Source of the DNA: JAZKAR01 sp040389065 | GTDB taxonomy: Bacteria > Pseudomonadota > Gammaproteobacteria > Burkholderiales > Casimicrobiaceae | Length of the DNA stretch: 64,000 bases | Assembly (NCBI GenBank): GCA_040389065.1 | Contig: JAZKAR010000025.1 | Location: forward strand, 1-64,000 | Direction: 5' to 3' | Shown: piece after piece, positions 51,392 through 60,239 of the stretch | Numbering within the stretch: position 1 is the stretch's first letter | Layout: each line of letters opens with the position of its first letter | Notes under the pieces: model-generated | Told to the model about the DNA's origin: nothing | Databases searched by the model: none | Seen by the model: the letters and a program-made list of their open reading frames with translations, nothing else | Program-made: the position numbers and the translations under genes

Positions 51392-51492
51392 CGGGAAGCT
51401 AGCATACATTGTTTTTAAGCATCTAAATAGCTTCCCGCCTATATACACAGCTTATACGCATAGGTGGTGCATATGCATACGTACGTATAAGC
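51392..51492. terminator. Two hairpins between convergent pyrB and ftsI
   Basis: CGGGAAGCTA (51392-51401) pairs with TAGCTTCCCG (51428-51437). GCTTATACG (51450-51458) pairs with CGTATAAGC (51484-51492). Neither has a clear T-run, but each lies just past a stop codon of one convergent gene. Confidence 0.45.
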
Positions 51493-51497
51493 AAGCT

Positions 51498-53330
51498 TTA
51501 ATCGCTTTCTTTTACAACCTCTTCTTGCCCTGCGGCAATACTATCAGCAGATTGTGACATCACACTTAAATCGGGCATAACACCTAGCGTTCTTAACGAT
51601 TGCCCCATCACCTCGCTAAAAGCAGGGGCTGCAACCGTTCCTCCGTAATATTCCCCGGCACCTGGCTCATCAATCATGACAGCAATAATTAACCTAGGAT
51701 TTGAGATAGGCGCTATACCAATAAATGAAGATACATATTTATTAATATAGTGGCGGCCTTGCAGTTTATGCGCTGTTCCTGTTTTTCCGCCAACCCGATA
51801 GCCAATGACGCGTGCTTTTGTAGCCGTGCCTCCAGGTTGGGTAACTAACTCTAGCATTTTGCGTAACTCTTGAGCTGTAGTAGGTTTAATGACTTGCACA
51901 GGAAGACGAGGAATAGTTTTTTTAGTTTCTTTAATCGCACTTTCGCCCACCGCAACCTGATTAGGATCAGCCAAAGGCTGGTCAACCTCATCCTTATAAA
52001 TTTTAATTGGCATCAGCTTACCGTCGGTGGAAAATATAGTATACGCTTGAGCAAGCTGCAGTAAGCTCACAGCAAGCCCATGCCCATAGGATAGCGTTGC
52101 ATGTTCAATCGGTTTCCAAACTTTTGCAGGCCGAAGATGGCCTGTGGTTTCTCCCGGAAAACCTGTGCGTGGAAGTTGCCCAAACCCCGAACCGATAAGT
52201 TGTTTGTAAAATTTTTCTGCAGGTAATGAAAGAACTATTTTTGAAGCGCCAACATTACTCGATTTTTGTATCACCTGGCTTAATGTCATGGTACCGCCTG
52301 GGTGCGCATCATGAACTGTAGCTGGGCCAATACTTAGAGTACCGTTTCCTGTCGCTATTAAGCTGTTGGGTGTATATTTTCCTGACTCTAATGCCATGGC
52401 AGCTGCAAAAGGCTTCATGGTAGAACCTGGCTCAAATAAGTCTGTAAACGCTCTATTTCTTACGGCATCTCGATTGAGATTCACTCGATTGTTAGGATTA
52501 AACACGGGGTAGTTAGCGGCAGCCAATAAAGCTCCTGTTTTTGCATCAACAATAACGAGCCCGCCAGCTTTTGCTTTATGCTTTTCTATCGCTCGCTGTA
52601 ACTCTCGCATAGCAATAAATTGCAAACGGCTATCTATTGTCAGTTGTATATCTTTGCCTTGCTGTGGCTTTTTAACACTGGCAACGTCTTCAATAATTTG
52701 ACCACGACGATCTCTGATGACTCTTCGGCTGCCCGGAACCCCCATCAGCACGCTTTCTTTAGCAAGCTCAATTCCTTCGCGGCCTCTATCATCGACATCC
52801 GTCCACCCTACCAGGTGCGAAACTTCTTCACCACGTGGATAAAAGCGTGCTTGGGCATCTGTTTGATAGACACCCTGAATATCAAGATCAACCACTTTTT
52901 CAGCAATATCAGGCGGAACTTGTCTTTTTAAATAGACAAAATCACGCTCTGCTACATTAAATTTCTTTTTAAGTTCAGCAACAGGCATACGTAATAATAA
53001 AGCTAATTTTTTAGCCTCATCATTACTCATTTCCACATCAGAAGGAATTGCCCAAATGGATTTAACTGAGGTGCTAACAGCTAAAATCTGGCCTTGGCGA
53101 TCAGTAATGCGTCCTCGACTAGCCGGTATCGTGATCACTCGGCTATAACGCATTTCACCTTTTTTTTGTAAGAATTGGCGGTGAAATGTATGCAGATAAA
53201 TGCCTCTTCCCATAAGAAGAAACGCTAATAGTGCCAGCATGCCATAGACTATATGAGCACGATAGGGTAACTCTTTTAATACATGCGAACGAACCGTAGA
53301 ACGATTATGGTAAAAGGCTTTTGATTTCAT
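51498..53330 (-). CDS. ftsI: Peptidoglycan D,D-transpeptidase FtsI (PBP3)
   Basis: This 610-residue class B penicillin-binding protein has one N-terminal transmembrane helix (IVYGMLALLAFLLMGRGIYL) and a pedestal domain with RGRITDRQGQILAVS. The transpeptidase domain carries S303-TMK, SSN (KSSNVGASKI) and GGKTGTA. It builds septal peptidoglycan. It lies 66 bp after ftsL. The gene normally following it in division clusters (murE) is absent: the next gene is the convergent pyrB, so the cluster is broken here. Confidence 0.97.
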   Translation of the reverse strand: MKSKAFYHNRSTVRSHVLKELPYRAHIVYGMLALLAFLLMGRGIYLHTFHRQFLQKKGEMRYSRVITIPASRGRITDRQGQILAVSTSVKSIWAIPSDVEMSNDEAKKLALLLRMPVAELKKKFNVAERDFVYLKRQVPPDIAEKVVDLDIQGVYQTDAQARFYPRGEEVSHLVGWTDVDDRGREGIELAKESVLMGVPGSRRVIRDRRGQIIEDVASVKKPQQGKDIQLTIDSRLQFIAMRELQRAIEKHKAKAGGLVIVDAKTGALLAAANYPVFNPNNRVNLNRDAVRNRAFTDLFEPGSTMKPFAAAMALESGKYTPNSLIATGNGTLSIGPATVHDAHPGGTMTLSQVIQKSSNVGASKIVLSLPAEKFYKQLIGSGFGQLPRTGFPGETTGHLRPAKVWKPIEHATLSYGHGLAVSLLQLAQAYTIFSTDGKLMPIKIYKDEVDQPLADPNQVAVGESAIKETKKTIPRLPVQVIKPTTAQELRKMLELVTQPGGTATKARVIGYRVGGKTGTAHKLQGRHYINKYVSSFIGIAPISNPRLIIAVMIDEPGAGEYYGGTVAAPAFSEVMGQSLRTLGVMPDLSVMSQSADSIAAGQEEVVKESD

Positions 53331-53396
53331 TTTTTTAATAATGGCATTCTTAAAATTTAATCATATTTTATTGCTGTAGGCTTCTTTCTTCCCCTT

Positions 53397-53663
53397 TCAT
53401 TTAGGGGTTGCTAACATCTGTACTTGTTCAACCGTTGGGACATGCATCAATAAATGCCGTTGAGCTAAACGCTCAATTCTTGAATGCGTGGCCCATGTAC
53501 TTTGTTCAAGCTGTAGCTGCCCCCACTCTACTTCTAACTGCCGCTCATATTCACGCTCATGCTCTAACTGGATGAAACCCTGCCTAGCTTTCTGCTGCAC
53601 GGTTACTACCGTTAAACCACAAGCTATTGCAACGAGCCACAATACCAGATTAATTCTGATCAT
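53397..53663 (-). CDS. ftsL: Cell division protein FtsL
   Basis: This 88-residue bitopic protein has an N-terminal transmembrane helix (INLVLWLVAIACGLTVVTVQ) followed by a coiled coil (FIQLEHEREYERQLEVEWGQLQLEQ). It has the C-terminal RIERLAQRHLLMHVPT typical of FtsL. It joins FtsB and FtsQ to recruit FtsI and FtsW. Its ATG overlaps the rsmH stop (ATGA). Size and order (rsmH-ftsL-ftsI) match the standard division cluster. Confidence 0.95.
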   Translation of the reverse strand: MIRINLVLWLVAIACGLTVVTVQQKARQGFIQLEHEREYERQLEVEWGQLQLEQSTWATHSRIERLAQRHLLMHVPTVEQVQMLATPK

Positions 53664-54664
53664 CGCGTTATCTCACCTTGCGCTGCTATTTTTTTAGCAA
53701 TCCTAAGTTTAGCACTTCGCGCCCGGCGATTACGCTCTGTTTCTTCCTCTGCAGCCTCAGTAAACTTACCTATCGGTTTAAGCAAGGGCTGGCTATAGGA
53801 TGTTAACGCTGTGCCTAACCATGCATCTGGAAATTCATCACCTTGATGCCGTTCTGGACACTTTAAATAGCGGAAAAGTTGTTTAACCAAGCGATCTTCA
53901 ATAGAGTGAAAACTAATCACTGCGAGTGTACCTCCCACGCTTAAGCAATCAATAGCAGATAATAAGGCACGTTGAATTTCACCTATTTCATCATTGATAT
54001 GCATACGAATGGCCTGAAAGCTCCGAGTTGCCGGATGCTTATGCTTTTCTCTTCTGGGTATAGCTTTAGCAATACAGTTCGCTAAATCAAGTGTTCGTTC
54101 AAAAGGCTGTATTGCTCTACGCTGAACGATTTCACGCGAAATACGACGCGAAAACCGTTCTTCTCCTAATTGGTATAAACAATTAGCTAATGTTTCTTCA
54201 TCAACGTGTTGCAACCATTGGGCAGCTGTTAACCCTGTGCGCGTATCCATTCGCATATCCAGACAGCCATCATGCTGAAAACTAAAGCCGCGCTCGGGTT
54301 GATCTAGTTGAGGCGAAGAAACCCCTAAATCAAATAAAATTCCATTAAGTCTGGGCTGATCTGAAACAGCGTATTGGGCTAAACATGATGAAAAAGAACC
54401 TGAAAGCACAGAAAAACGAGAGTCTTGCGCTGCCCAGTCATCTGCAACAATCAATGCCTCTGGATCGCGATCAATTGCAATTAAACGTCCTTCTGGCCCT
54501 AACTGATCTAAAATCAAGCGGCTATGGCCTCCCCTTCCAAAGGTTGCATCAAGGTATATGCCATCTGCCTGTATATCTAAAGCTTGCACAGATTCTTTTA
54601 ATAAAACTGCATCATGTGAATGATTCGGTGTACTGTTATCTGGTTGAAAAAGGTTTATGGACAC
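53660..54664 (-). CDS. rsmH: 16S rRNA m4C1402 methyltransferase RsmH (MraW)
   Basis: This protein of about 334 residues has the SAM site DATFGRGGHSRLIL, FDLGVSSPQLDQPERGFSFQ, RRISREIVQRR, PATRSFQAIRMHIN and ISFHSIEDRLVKQLFR. It methylates N4 of C1402 in 16S rRNA. The start is uncertain: a GTG at 54664 follows TGGCGG, while an in-frame TTG at 54676 overlaps the 3' end of sppA. mraZ, which usually precedes rsmH, is missing; sppA is there instead. Confidence 0.96.
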   Translation of the reverse strand: MSINLFQPDNSTPNHSHDAVLLKESVQALDIQADGIYLDATFGRGGHSRLILDQLGPEGRLIAIDRDPEALIVADDWAAQDSRFSVLSGSFSSCLAQYAVSDQPRLNGILFDLGVSSPQLDQPERGFSFQHDGCLDMRMDTRTGLTAAQWLQHVDEETLANCLYQLGEERFSRRISREIVQRRAIQPFERTLDLANCIAKAIPRREKHKHPATRSFQAIRMHINDEIGEIQRALLSAIDCLSVGGTLAVISFHSIEDRLVKQLFRYLKCPERHQGDEFPDAWLGTALTSYSQPLLKPIGKFTEAAEEETERNRRARSAKLRIAKKIAAQGEITR

Positions 54665-54666
54665 CG

Positions 54667-55647
54667 TTACCGCCAATAAACTGTAGAAGTTTGATTTTTA
54701 ATGACATGTAAACTCACATGCTCTAGAAAAACTCCAAACTCATCGGCTACACGATCAAGCCAATCTTCTTTTTGTGAAAAATTTTTGATCACGCCTTCTT
54801 TCACTACATCTTGCGCGACGCTTTGTACGGTACCTATGCCATCTGCAAGACCTAATTGAATACTTTGCTCTCCTGTCCACACTAACCCTGAAAACATATC
54901 AGGTGTCTCATGCAAACGCTTCCCACGCCCTTTTCTTACCGCATCGATAAATTGCTGGTGAATCTGATTTAACATGACTTGTGCATGTTGCTTTTGTTTA
55001 TCTGATATCGGAGCAAAAGGATCTAAAAAGCTTTTATTTTCGCCCGCAGTCATCGTGCGGCGCTCAATGCCTAATTTATTGATAAGACCTTGAAATCCAA
55101 ACCCACCCATGATCACGCCGATAGAACCAACCAAACTGGCTTTATCTACATAAATACGATCAGCTGCGGCAGCTACATAATAGCCTCCTGATGCACACAT
55201 CTCGCTTACCACAGCAAATAATGGTTTTTCAGGATACTGGCGGCGTAAACGCTTAATTGCATCATAAATCTGTCCAGATTGCACAGGGCTTCCACCCGGA
55301 GTATTCAAAGAAAGAATAACCGCTTTGGTTCCTTTATCTCGAAATGCATTCGTTAAGCCTTCAACGACTGTTTCTGCACTTGCGGTACCTTCAGACTCGA
55401 TTACTCCCTTTAGATCAACTACAGCTGTATGAGTTTCAGCGCCAGCTAAGGCTGCGCCATCTTCATTCATGTGTAAGCGATTACGAAACATAGCGGTTAA
55501 TACGACTAAAAAGCACACTCCCCAAAACAAAGAGCGAAAAAAAGTATTCCAGCGTCGCGCTAATCGTTGCTCGCGCAAATTAGCTAATAAAAGCTTTTCT
55601 ATTGTATTGCGTTCCCATTGTTCTCTAGGGTCTTGATTCATACACAT
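54667..55647 (-). CDS. sppA: S49 signal peptide peptidase (SppA, short form)
   Basis: This 326-residue protein has one N-terminal transmembrane helix (LFWGVCFLVVLTAM). A single S49 protease domain follows, with LNTPGGSPVQSGQIYDAI, the nucleophile Ser in SEMCASGGYYVAAAA and the catalytic Lys in TAGENKSFLDPF. The short form acts as an oligomer, degrading leftover signal peptides at the periplasmic face of the inner membrane. A second ATG two codons in has better spacing to AAGGA. The stop lies 3 bp before the rsmH GTG start; the two are probably co-transcribed. Confidence 0.95.
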   Translation of the reverse strand: MCMNQDPREQWERNTIEKLLLANLREQRLARRWNTFFRSLFWGVCFLVVLTAMFRNRLHMNEDGAALAGAETHTAVVDLKGVIESEGTASAETVVEGLTNAFRDKGTKAVILSLNTPGGSPVQSGQIYDAIKRLRRQYPEKPLFAVVSEMCASGGYYVAAAADRIYVDKASLVGSIGVIMGGFGFQGLINKLGIERRTMTAGENKSFLDPFAPISDKQKQHAQVMLNQIHQQFIDAVRKGRGKRLHETPDMFSGLVWTGEQSIQLGLADGIGTVQSVAQDVVKEGVIKNFSQKEDWLDRVADEFGVFLEHVSLHVIKNQTSTVYWR

Positions 55648-55925
55648 GCATCCTTGAACTCAAATAACTTAATAACCAAATAATATGGAATGCTTTGTTT
55701 GCATCGCTTATCTTAATCTTATATTTACCAACATAAGTGATAACAAACTCAGACTTTTGCAACATCATTCTAGCGAGGTATCACGATGCAAACCGCACCA
55801 ACTGTGTAGAGTATTTCGATAAAATACTATAACATGGCGCTAATTATAAGGCTGGCATGATCAACAATTTAAAACAACACTTTTACCCTTGCTAACCCCC
55901 ATTGCTTATAATACGCCTATACACC

Positions 55926-56774
55926 CTAGTGTTCTGAAAAATAAGCTAGTAATGTATCAAGCCCACCATATCGAATACAATATGTAGCAACAGATTCCAA
56001 TATAGGTTTTGCGTGGTAAGCCACCCCTACATCAGCCTCCGCAAACATTAAGCGATCATTCGAGCCATCGCCAATCGCCACAATCGCTTTTGTTGCTTCC
56101 TCTGAAGGGTTTACTAAAGAAGCTTTTAAACGTAATAAATGCTGGGCTTTTGTTGCGCCATCGACTAAATCACCTTCAATACGTCCTGTTAATAACCCAT
56201 TTTGAACTTCTAAGGTATTCGCATATGCAGCGTCTAAACCTAAACGCTCTTTAAGACGATCGGTAAAAAAACTGAATCCTCCTGACACTAATAAGGTACT
56301 TGCTCCCACAGCTTTAAAGCTTTCTAGCATTAACTCTGCGCCTGGTGAAAGCTTTAAACGCTGTTGATATACTGCCTCAAGTGTAGAAACAGGCAATCCT
56401 GCTAATAAAGCAACTCGCTTAACTAGTGCTTCAGAAAAAGGAATTTTTCCTTGCATTGCTTCTTCTGTAATTTCTGCTACTTCAGGTTTTTTACCTACGA
56501 AATCAGCTATTTCATCTATACATTCAATGGTAATGAGTGTGGAATCCATATCCATTACCACTGCTGCTATCTGAGAGCGTTTATAAGACCCTGGTTGAAT
56601 CACATCCACACTGTATTCAGATGCCCAGCGTGTTAAGTGTTCAGTATGTTCTGAATCAAGGAATGTATCTTGAAAAAAAAGATGATCATGGAGCGCCACT
56701 AAGGGGGAAGGTACGCCAAATGGGCAGCTTTCTAAATGCGCTTTATGGGATGAAACCAGACGAAAAACCGCCAT
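55926..56774 (-). CDS. serB: Phosphoserine phosphatase
   Basis: This 282-residue HAD-family enzyme has the nucleophile motif VVMDMDSTLI, TLLVSGGFSFFTDRLKERLG (motif II) and AIGDGSNDRLMFAEADVGVAYHAKP (motif III). It removes phosphate from phosphoserine, the last step of serine synthesis. The N-terminal part (about 80 residues) is shorter than the ACT-like regulatory part of enteric SerB. It stands alone. Confidence 0.95.
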   Translation of the reverse strand: MAVFRLVSSHKAHLESCPFGVPSPLVALHDHLFFQDTFLDSEHTEHLTRWASEYSVDVIQPGSYKRSQIAAVVMDMDSTLITIECIDEIADFVGKKPEVAEITEEAMQGKIPFSEALVKRVALLAGLPVSTLEAVYQQRLKLSPGAELMLESFKAVGASTLLVSGGFSFFTDRLKERLGLDAAYANTLEVQNGLLTGRIEGDLVDGATKAQHLLRLKASLVNPSEEATKAIVAIGDGSNDRLMFAEADVGVAYHAKPILESVATYCIRYGGLDTLLAYFSEH

Positions 56775-57099
56775 AAATAAATATTCTCAAAAAAAATACC
56801 GAAGGTTGACTATTGAAATAAGAAAAGCTTGAGCTGATCTGGTAAGCAACTTAGCGCTTTAATCTTAACATTTGCACTATGTTTTATAAGACTCTTATTC
56901 TACCTTATAGCTGTTACTTATGGATGTTATCGATGACGACTATTGCTTGACGCAAACAACGCGTTACAGTTTATTACATGTTTTAATTCATGAGAAGTTC
57001 ATCGAAACAACAATCATTTTTACTATAATTAACTGTTGTTTTTGATTATAAAAGCACCTATGATCACATGAAGCATTCACTAACGCTTTACAACTTACT
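56775..57099. other. Intergenic region between serB and flgB
   Basis: These 325 bases carry no gene. In particular no flgC follows flgB on the minus strand, although flgB, flgC and further rod genes are normally contiguous. Confidence 0.6.
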
Positions 57100-57540
57100 C
57101 TAACGCGTATCTTGTAAAAATCGTGTCCACCATAAAAATTTTTGTTGAAGTGTATTGCTTACACTCATGTAATGCATTGCATTTTCTGTTGCTCGGCTCT
57201 TTTCTGACTCTAACTCTACAGTATTACCATCTATACTTGTCTGATAAGGAACACGGTACATTAACCCGCTTTCTCCGCCTTCCATTTGCGTACTATCTAT
57301 ATGTCCAGGCTGCGTGACACTTATACCTGAAGTTGCCATTTCCGATGTCATTCCGGCCGTGCTTGTCGTTTGAATTTTGCCCATTTCCTCACTTAATCTG
57401 GAAGCAAAATCGATATCTCTTGCTTTGTATCCTGGCGTATTTTCATTGGCAATATTGGCAGAAATAACCTCTTGGCGTTTAGCCCTAAAATGCAGTGCTT
57501 TTTCTTCAAAAGCAAAGGCTTGCTGTAGCTTTTCTAACAT
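57100..57540 (-). CDS. flgB: Flagellar rod protein FlgB, isolated and with unusual C-terminus
   Basis: This 146-residue protein carries the rod-protein N-terminus VISANIANENTPGYKARDIDFASRL and a variable middle (DGNTVELESEKSRATENAMHYMSVSNTLQQ) as in FlgB, which forms the proximal rod of the basal body. The end, KFLWWTRFLQDTR, departs from the usual ending L-N-x-K-x-x-x-L-x-x-A-I-x-G. No other flagellar gene lies in the window. It could be a split-off functional gene or a decaying remnant of a flagellar cluster. Confidence 0.82.
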   Translation of the reverse strand: MLEKLQQAFAFEEKALHFRAKRQEVISANIANENTPGYKARDIDFASRLSEEMGKIQTTSTAGMTSEMATSGISVTQPGHIDSTQMEGGESGLMYRVPYQTSIDGNTVELESEKSRATENAMHYMSVSNTLQQKFLWWTRFLQDTR

Positions 57541-57575
57541 ACACGTTATCCTTTTATACTTTTAAAAGGTAATTC

Positions 57576-58259
57576 TTAGAAGAGAATGCACACAGACCCT
57601 GCAAGAGCATCTGAGCTACCTGTCATGTAATTATTTCCACCACGCATGACACCTGCACCTGCAATACTATCGTCGTAAGAGCTTTCCATATCACGTGCTA
57701 CCTCAGCGGTTAATCCTAAGTAACAGATGCTTGTCGGTGTATTCCAATCTTTAATCATGGCACTACCTTTAGAAATGATTAATCCGCCGCCAAACGCATG
57801 CGCTGGACTAACTGTATCGCGCCCAGAAATAATACCTGCCAAACGTAAATGATATAAAGCCTGGCAAGATTCGTTTTGCGTCATTCCAGCTGTGCAGGCT
57901 CCCCCTGCTCCTAATTTATCGCCATCATCTATCAAGCCATTTCCATTCCCGTTGGTGATAGGAGGCAAGCCAGCCCCTACGGGTACTGCAAAACGGCTTG
58001 ATGCTTGCAAATCATCTCCAGGTAAAAAATGATAACGCTCTTGGTAAGCAGTAACTGCCGCTACTAATTCTTTATATTGATTATATAAAGTTCTTATTTT
58101 GGTATTACGAATTAAAGCTTGCCCGCGCAGAATTCCCCCTACTAACAAGCTAATAATTGTTAACACTAACGCGATTTCAATTAGCGTAAACCCACGCCCG
58201 CTAGAGTTTGTTCTGGCGTCATTTGCTCTAAAAAAGCGTAAGCGATTAGGCTGCGTCAT
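57576..58259 (-). CDS. Type IV pilin/pseudopilin-like protein
   Basis: This 227-residue protein has an N-terminal prepilin peptidase site GFTLIEIALVLTIISLLVGGILRG. The cut follows the Gly before FTLIE, and Glu is at +5. A globular domain follows with cysteine pairs (GGACTAGMTQNESCQ, TSICYLG, SVCILF), and the leader before the cut is long (about 23 residues). It may be a minor pilin or a type II secretion pseudopilin. No pilus assembly genes are nearby. It lies 35 bp upstream of flgB on the same strand. Confidence 0.85.
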   Translation of the reverse strand: MTQPNRLRFFRANDARTNSSGRGFTLIEIALVLTIISLLVGGILRGQALIRNTKIRTLYNQYKELVAAVTAYQERYHFLPGDDLQASSRFAVPVGAGLPPITNGNGNGLIDDGDKLGAGGACTAGMTQNESCQALYHLRLAGIISGRDTVSPAHAFGGGLIISKGSAMIKDWNTPTSICYLGLTAEVARDMESSYDDSIAGAGVMRGGNNYMTGSSDALAGSVCILF

Positions 58260-58513
58260 ATTTTTACCCCTAGGGTTTGTTTTATCCCATACTATCGGCT
58301 AATTTTCATAAAGGATTTTATTTTTTTTACTTCTTTTTGCTTCTGATAGGAAATTTATAATCAATATCTTAAGTTTATGACGCTATCCCACTTGTTTTTC
58401 AAATGACAATTTTCAAATAGGGGGTGTATTCGCCCAGCGGGATGAAAAATAATTTAGCAGTTTTAGGATGTTAGTTATATCGATCGCGCTAGCGATTAAT
58501 CAAACGGAGTTTT

Positions 58514-59233
58514 TCACTTTGGCTTATTTTTAGAGTTTTTTAATTCTTCTAAACGTTCATTCAAAAAACTCAACTCACTATCTTCTTGAACAATACCTGC
58601 TTTTAGCAAGCTTCCTATCCATACTTCTGCTGCTTGATAATCATGCTGCTCTTCACAAATCCATACCCCTAATGATTGCGCCCAGGAAGGCACTCCTTTT
58701 TGATTTTGTAAATAGCTGGCATACCTTCGGGCAGTTGGCAAATCATGCCAACGATGACGAGCAATCCAGATAGCTTCAACAATCCAACGCCAGTGAAGCA
58801 TTATAGTGTTTGATGCATGCTGAACCGCCCACTCTACACTTTTGCGTTGCTCGACTTGTGTTCCCCACTCTCCTAGTAACTCAATAGCAACAAAAAGAGG
58901 ATAAGAACTTTCTGGCATCCAAGCCGCAATTTGACTTAATTGAGTCACAGCAAAATCTGCATCAGCAGCCTGCCATTCAGGAGCCTTTAGCAAATGGCCT
59001 TGCCATCTTCCCTGGCTTTGCATATGAATTAAACGTAAATAGCCGAACAATTGTAATTCTCGAGAAGCAGGTCGTTCTTTATTAACATTTAGCCCAGATG
59101 GAAATTTTAAACTATGAGTAGAAGGCGCATTATAAAAAGGATACGTTAGTGCTGCCATTGCAGCACAAAGTAAACACAAACTTAAGGCAGATAATATACA
59201 TCGAGTTATTCGATTATATTGAACTGTCTTCAT
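58514..59233 (-). CDS. Unrecognised membrane-anchored protein
   Basis: This 239-residue protein has one N-terminal transmembrane segment (CILSALSLCLLCAAMAAL) and then a Trp-rich, helical region (LHWRWIVEAIWIARHRWHDLPTARRYASYL ... SWAQSLGVWICEEQHDYQAAEVWIGSLL) with a repeat pattern like TPR helices. I start at the ATG at 59233 (MKTVQYNR), 17 bp after the preceding stop; an earlier ATG would overlap that gene by 50 bp. It is co-directional with the membrane protein before it, suggesting a pair. Family not recognised. Confidence 0.65.
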   Translation of the reverse strand: MKTVQYNRITRCILSALSLCLLCAAMAALTYPFYNAPSTHSLKFPSGLNVNKERPASRELQLFGYLRLIHMQSQGRWQGHLLKAPEWQAADADFAVTQLSQIAAWMPESSYPLFVAIELLGEWGTQVEQRKSVEWAVQHASNTIMLHWRWIVEAIWIARHRWHDLPTARRYASYLQNQKGVPSWAQSLGVWICEEQHDYQAAEVWIGSLLKAGIVQEDSELSFLNERLEELKNSKNKPK

Positions 59234-59249
59234 TATTGATTCAAGTAGG

Positions 59250-60071
59250 TTATTCCAAGGCATAACGTACCGGATGGGTAGCATGCCGCCATAAAGCATA
59301 CCCTAAAATGAGTACGATATACCCCACCATCCGATATAAAGCACTTACATCAGGAACGACATCCATCACAAAGAAAGGAGGCAAGATAGATATAAAAGCA
59401 ACTAACCCTGCACTTAGGTGTTCTTGAAAAAAATTACCCAATGAAAGAGAAGAGGAAGTAGTTGGAAGAGGAAGCATTAGACCAGCATGCATAATATTCG
59501 TTAATACAGGCGCTAAGCGTCCTGCTGTATAAAAAATCAGAGTCGCAGTACACGCTAGAGAAGGCTGCCAATAACTGTAAACACATTGCGTCATTCCCCA
59601 CATTAGCACTAACTCAATGATTCGCAGCAACCCCCAGTTCAGCCAACTATGAGGTGATGCAGATGACCATAAGAGCCCTAGGAAAACACAGATAAACAGC
59701 AATACACCATGAAGAATAAGCGCCGCTAACCATTGGCCTAGTAGACGCAAAGTGTGGGGATACTCAAACGCCTGACACCATCGCCATCGATCTAAACCAG
59801 CATGAAGCTCAATATCTTGATGTATCCAAATTAAAACACCCATAGCACTTGCAACACGCCAAAGCGACATGCACCATGCATCAAAAATTGGCTCTCGCTC
59901 AATAAACGCCAACGCCTGAATAAAAAAACCTGAGATGGGTATTATTATGATTAAAATTAGCCCCAACCAAAAACATTTACTGCGTTTTGCCTGGCAAAAG
60001 GTATATAGCCCCCAATGATATATCGCTGTGAGGGTTTTCTTTAAGGGGGATAAACCTACAGTTGCAGTCAT
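59250..60071 (-). CDS. Unrecognised multi-pass membrane protein (possible ABC-type permease)
   Basis: This 273-residue protein has six likely transmembrane helices, starting FWLGLILIIIIPISGFFIQAL. It contains a Trp-rich loop LDRWRWCQAFEYPHTLRLLGQWLAALILHG. The general layout resembles ABC-2 type permeases, but no ATPase gene is adjacent, so this is only a suggestion. A palindromic element lies between mltA and this gene. It is followed closely by the anchored helical-repeat protein. Confidence 0.6.
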   Translation of the reverse strand: MTATVGLSPLKKTLTAIYHWGLYTFCQAKRSKCFWLGLILIIIIPISGFFIQALAFIEREPIFDAWCMSLWRVASAMGVLIWIHQDIELHAGLDRWRWCQAFEYPHTLRLLGQWLAALILHGVLLFICVFLGLLWSSASPHSWLNWGLLRIIELVLMWGMTQCVYSYWQPSLACTATLIFYTAGRLAPVLTNIMHAGLMLPLPTTSSSLSLGNFFQEHLSAGLVAFISILPPFFVMDVVPDVSALYRMVGYIVLILGYALWRHATHPVRYALE

Positions 60072-60102
60072 TATTATTCTAATATTTATTTTTAATCATA
60101 GT

Positions 60103-60236
60103 TTCAGAAGTGTCGCAGTTGAGGTCACTCAAAGCGTAATCATGTAGGCAGTAAAAGAAGTGCGAGAAATACAAGGAATGCAAAGAATAAGGCAAGTTAC
60201 CAACACGCCGAAAGAACTCAACCATGTAACTTCTAA
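60103..60236 (+). repeat. Palindromic element, arm type A, copy 7 (134 bp), adjoining mltA
   Basis: Left arm TTCAGAAGTGTCGCAGTTGA, right arm CAACCATGTAACTTCTAA. The core is a subvariant (GTAGGCAGTAAAAGAAGTGCG ... AAGGCAAGTTACCAACACGCC). Its right end is only 3 bp after the mltA stop codon. Confidence 0.85.
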
Positions 60237-60239
60237 GTT

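Noticed and set aside
9881..60236. Integron attC sites as an explanation for the palindromic elements
   Set aside because: Elements are scattered singly between ordinary genes on both strands, lack the RYYYAAC/GTTRRRY boxes at their ends, and no integrase is present.
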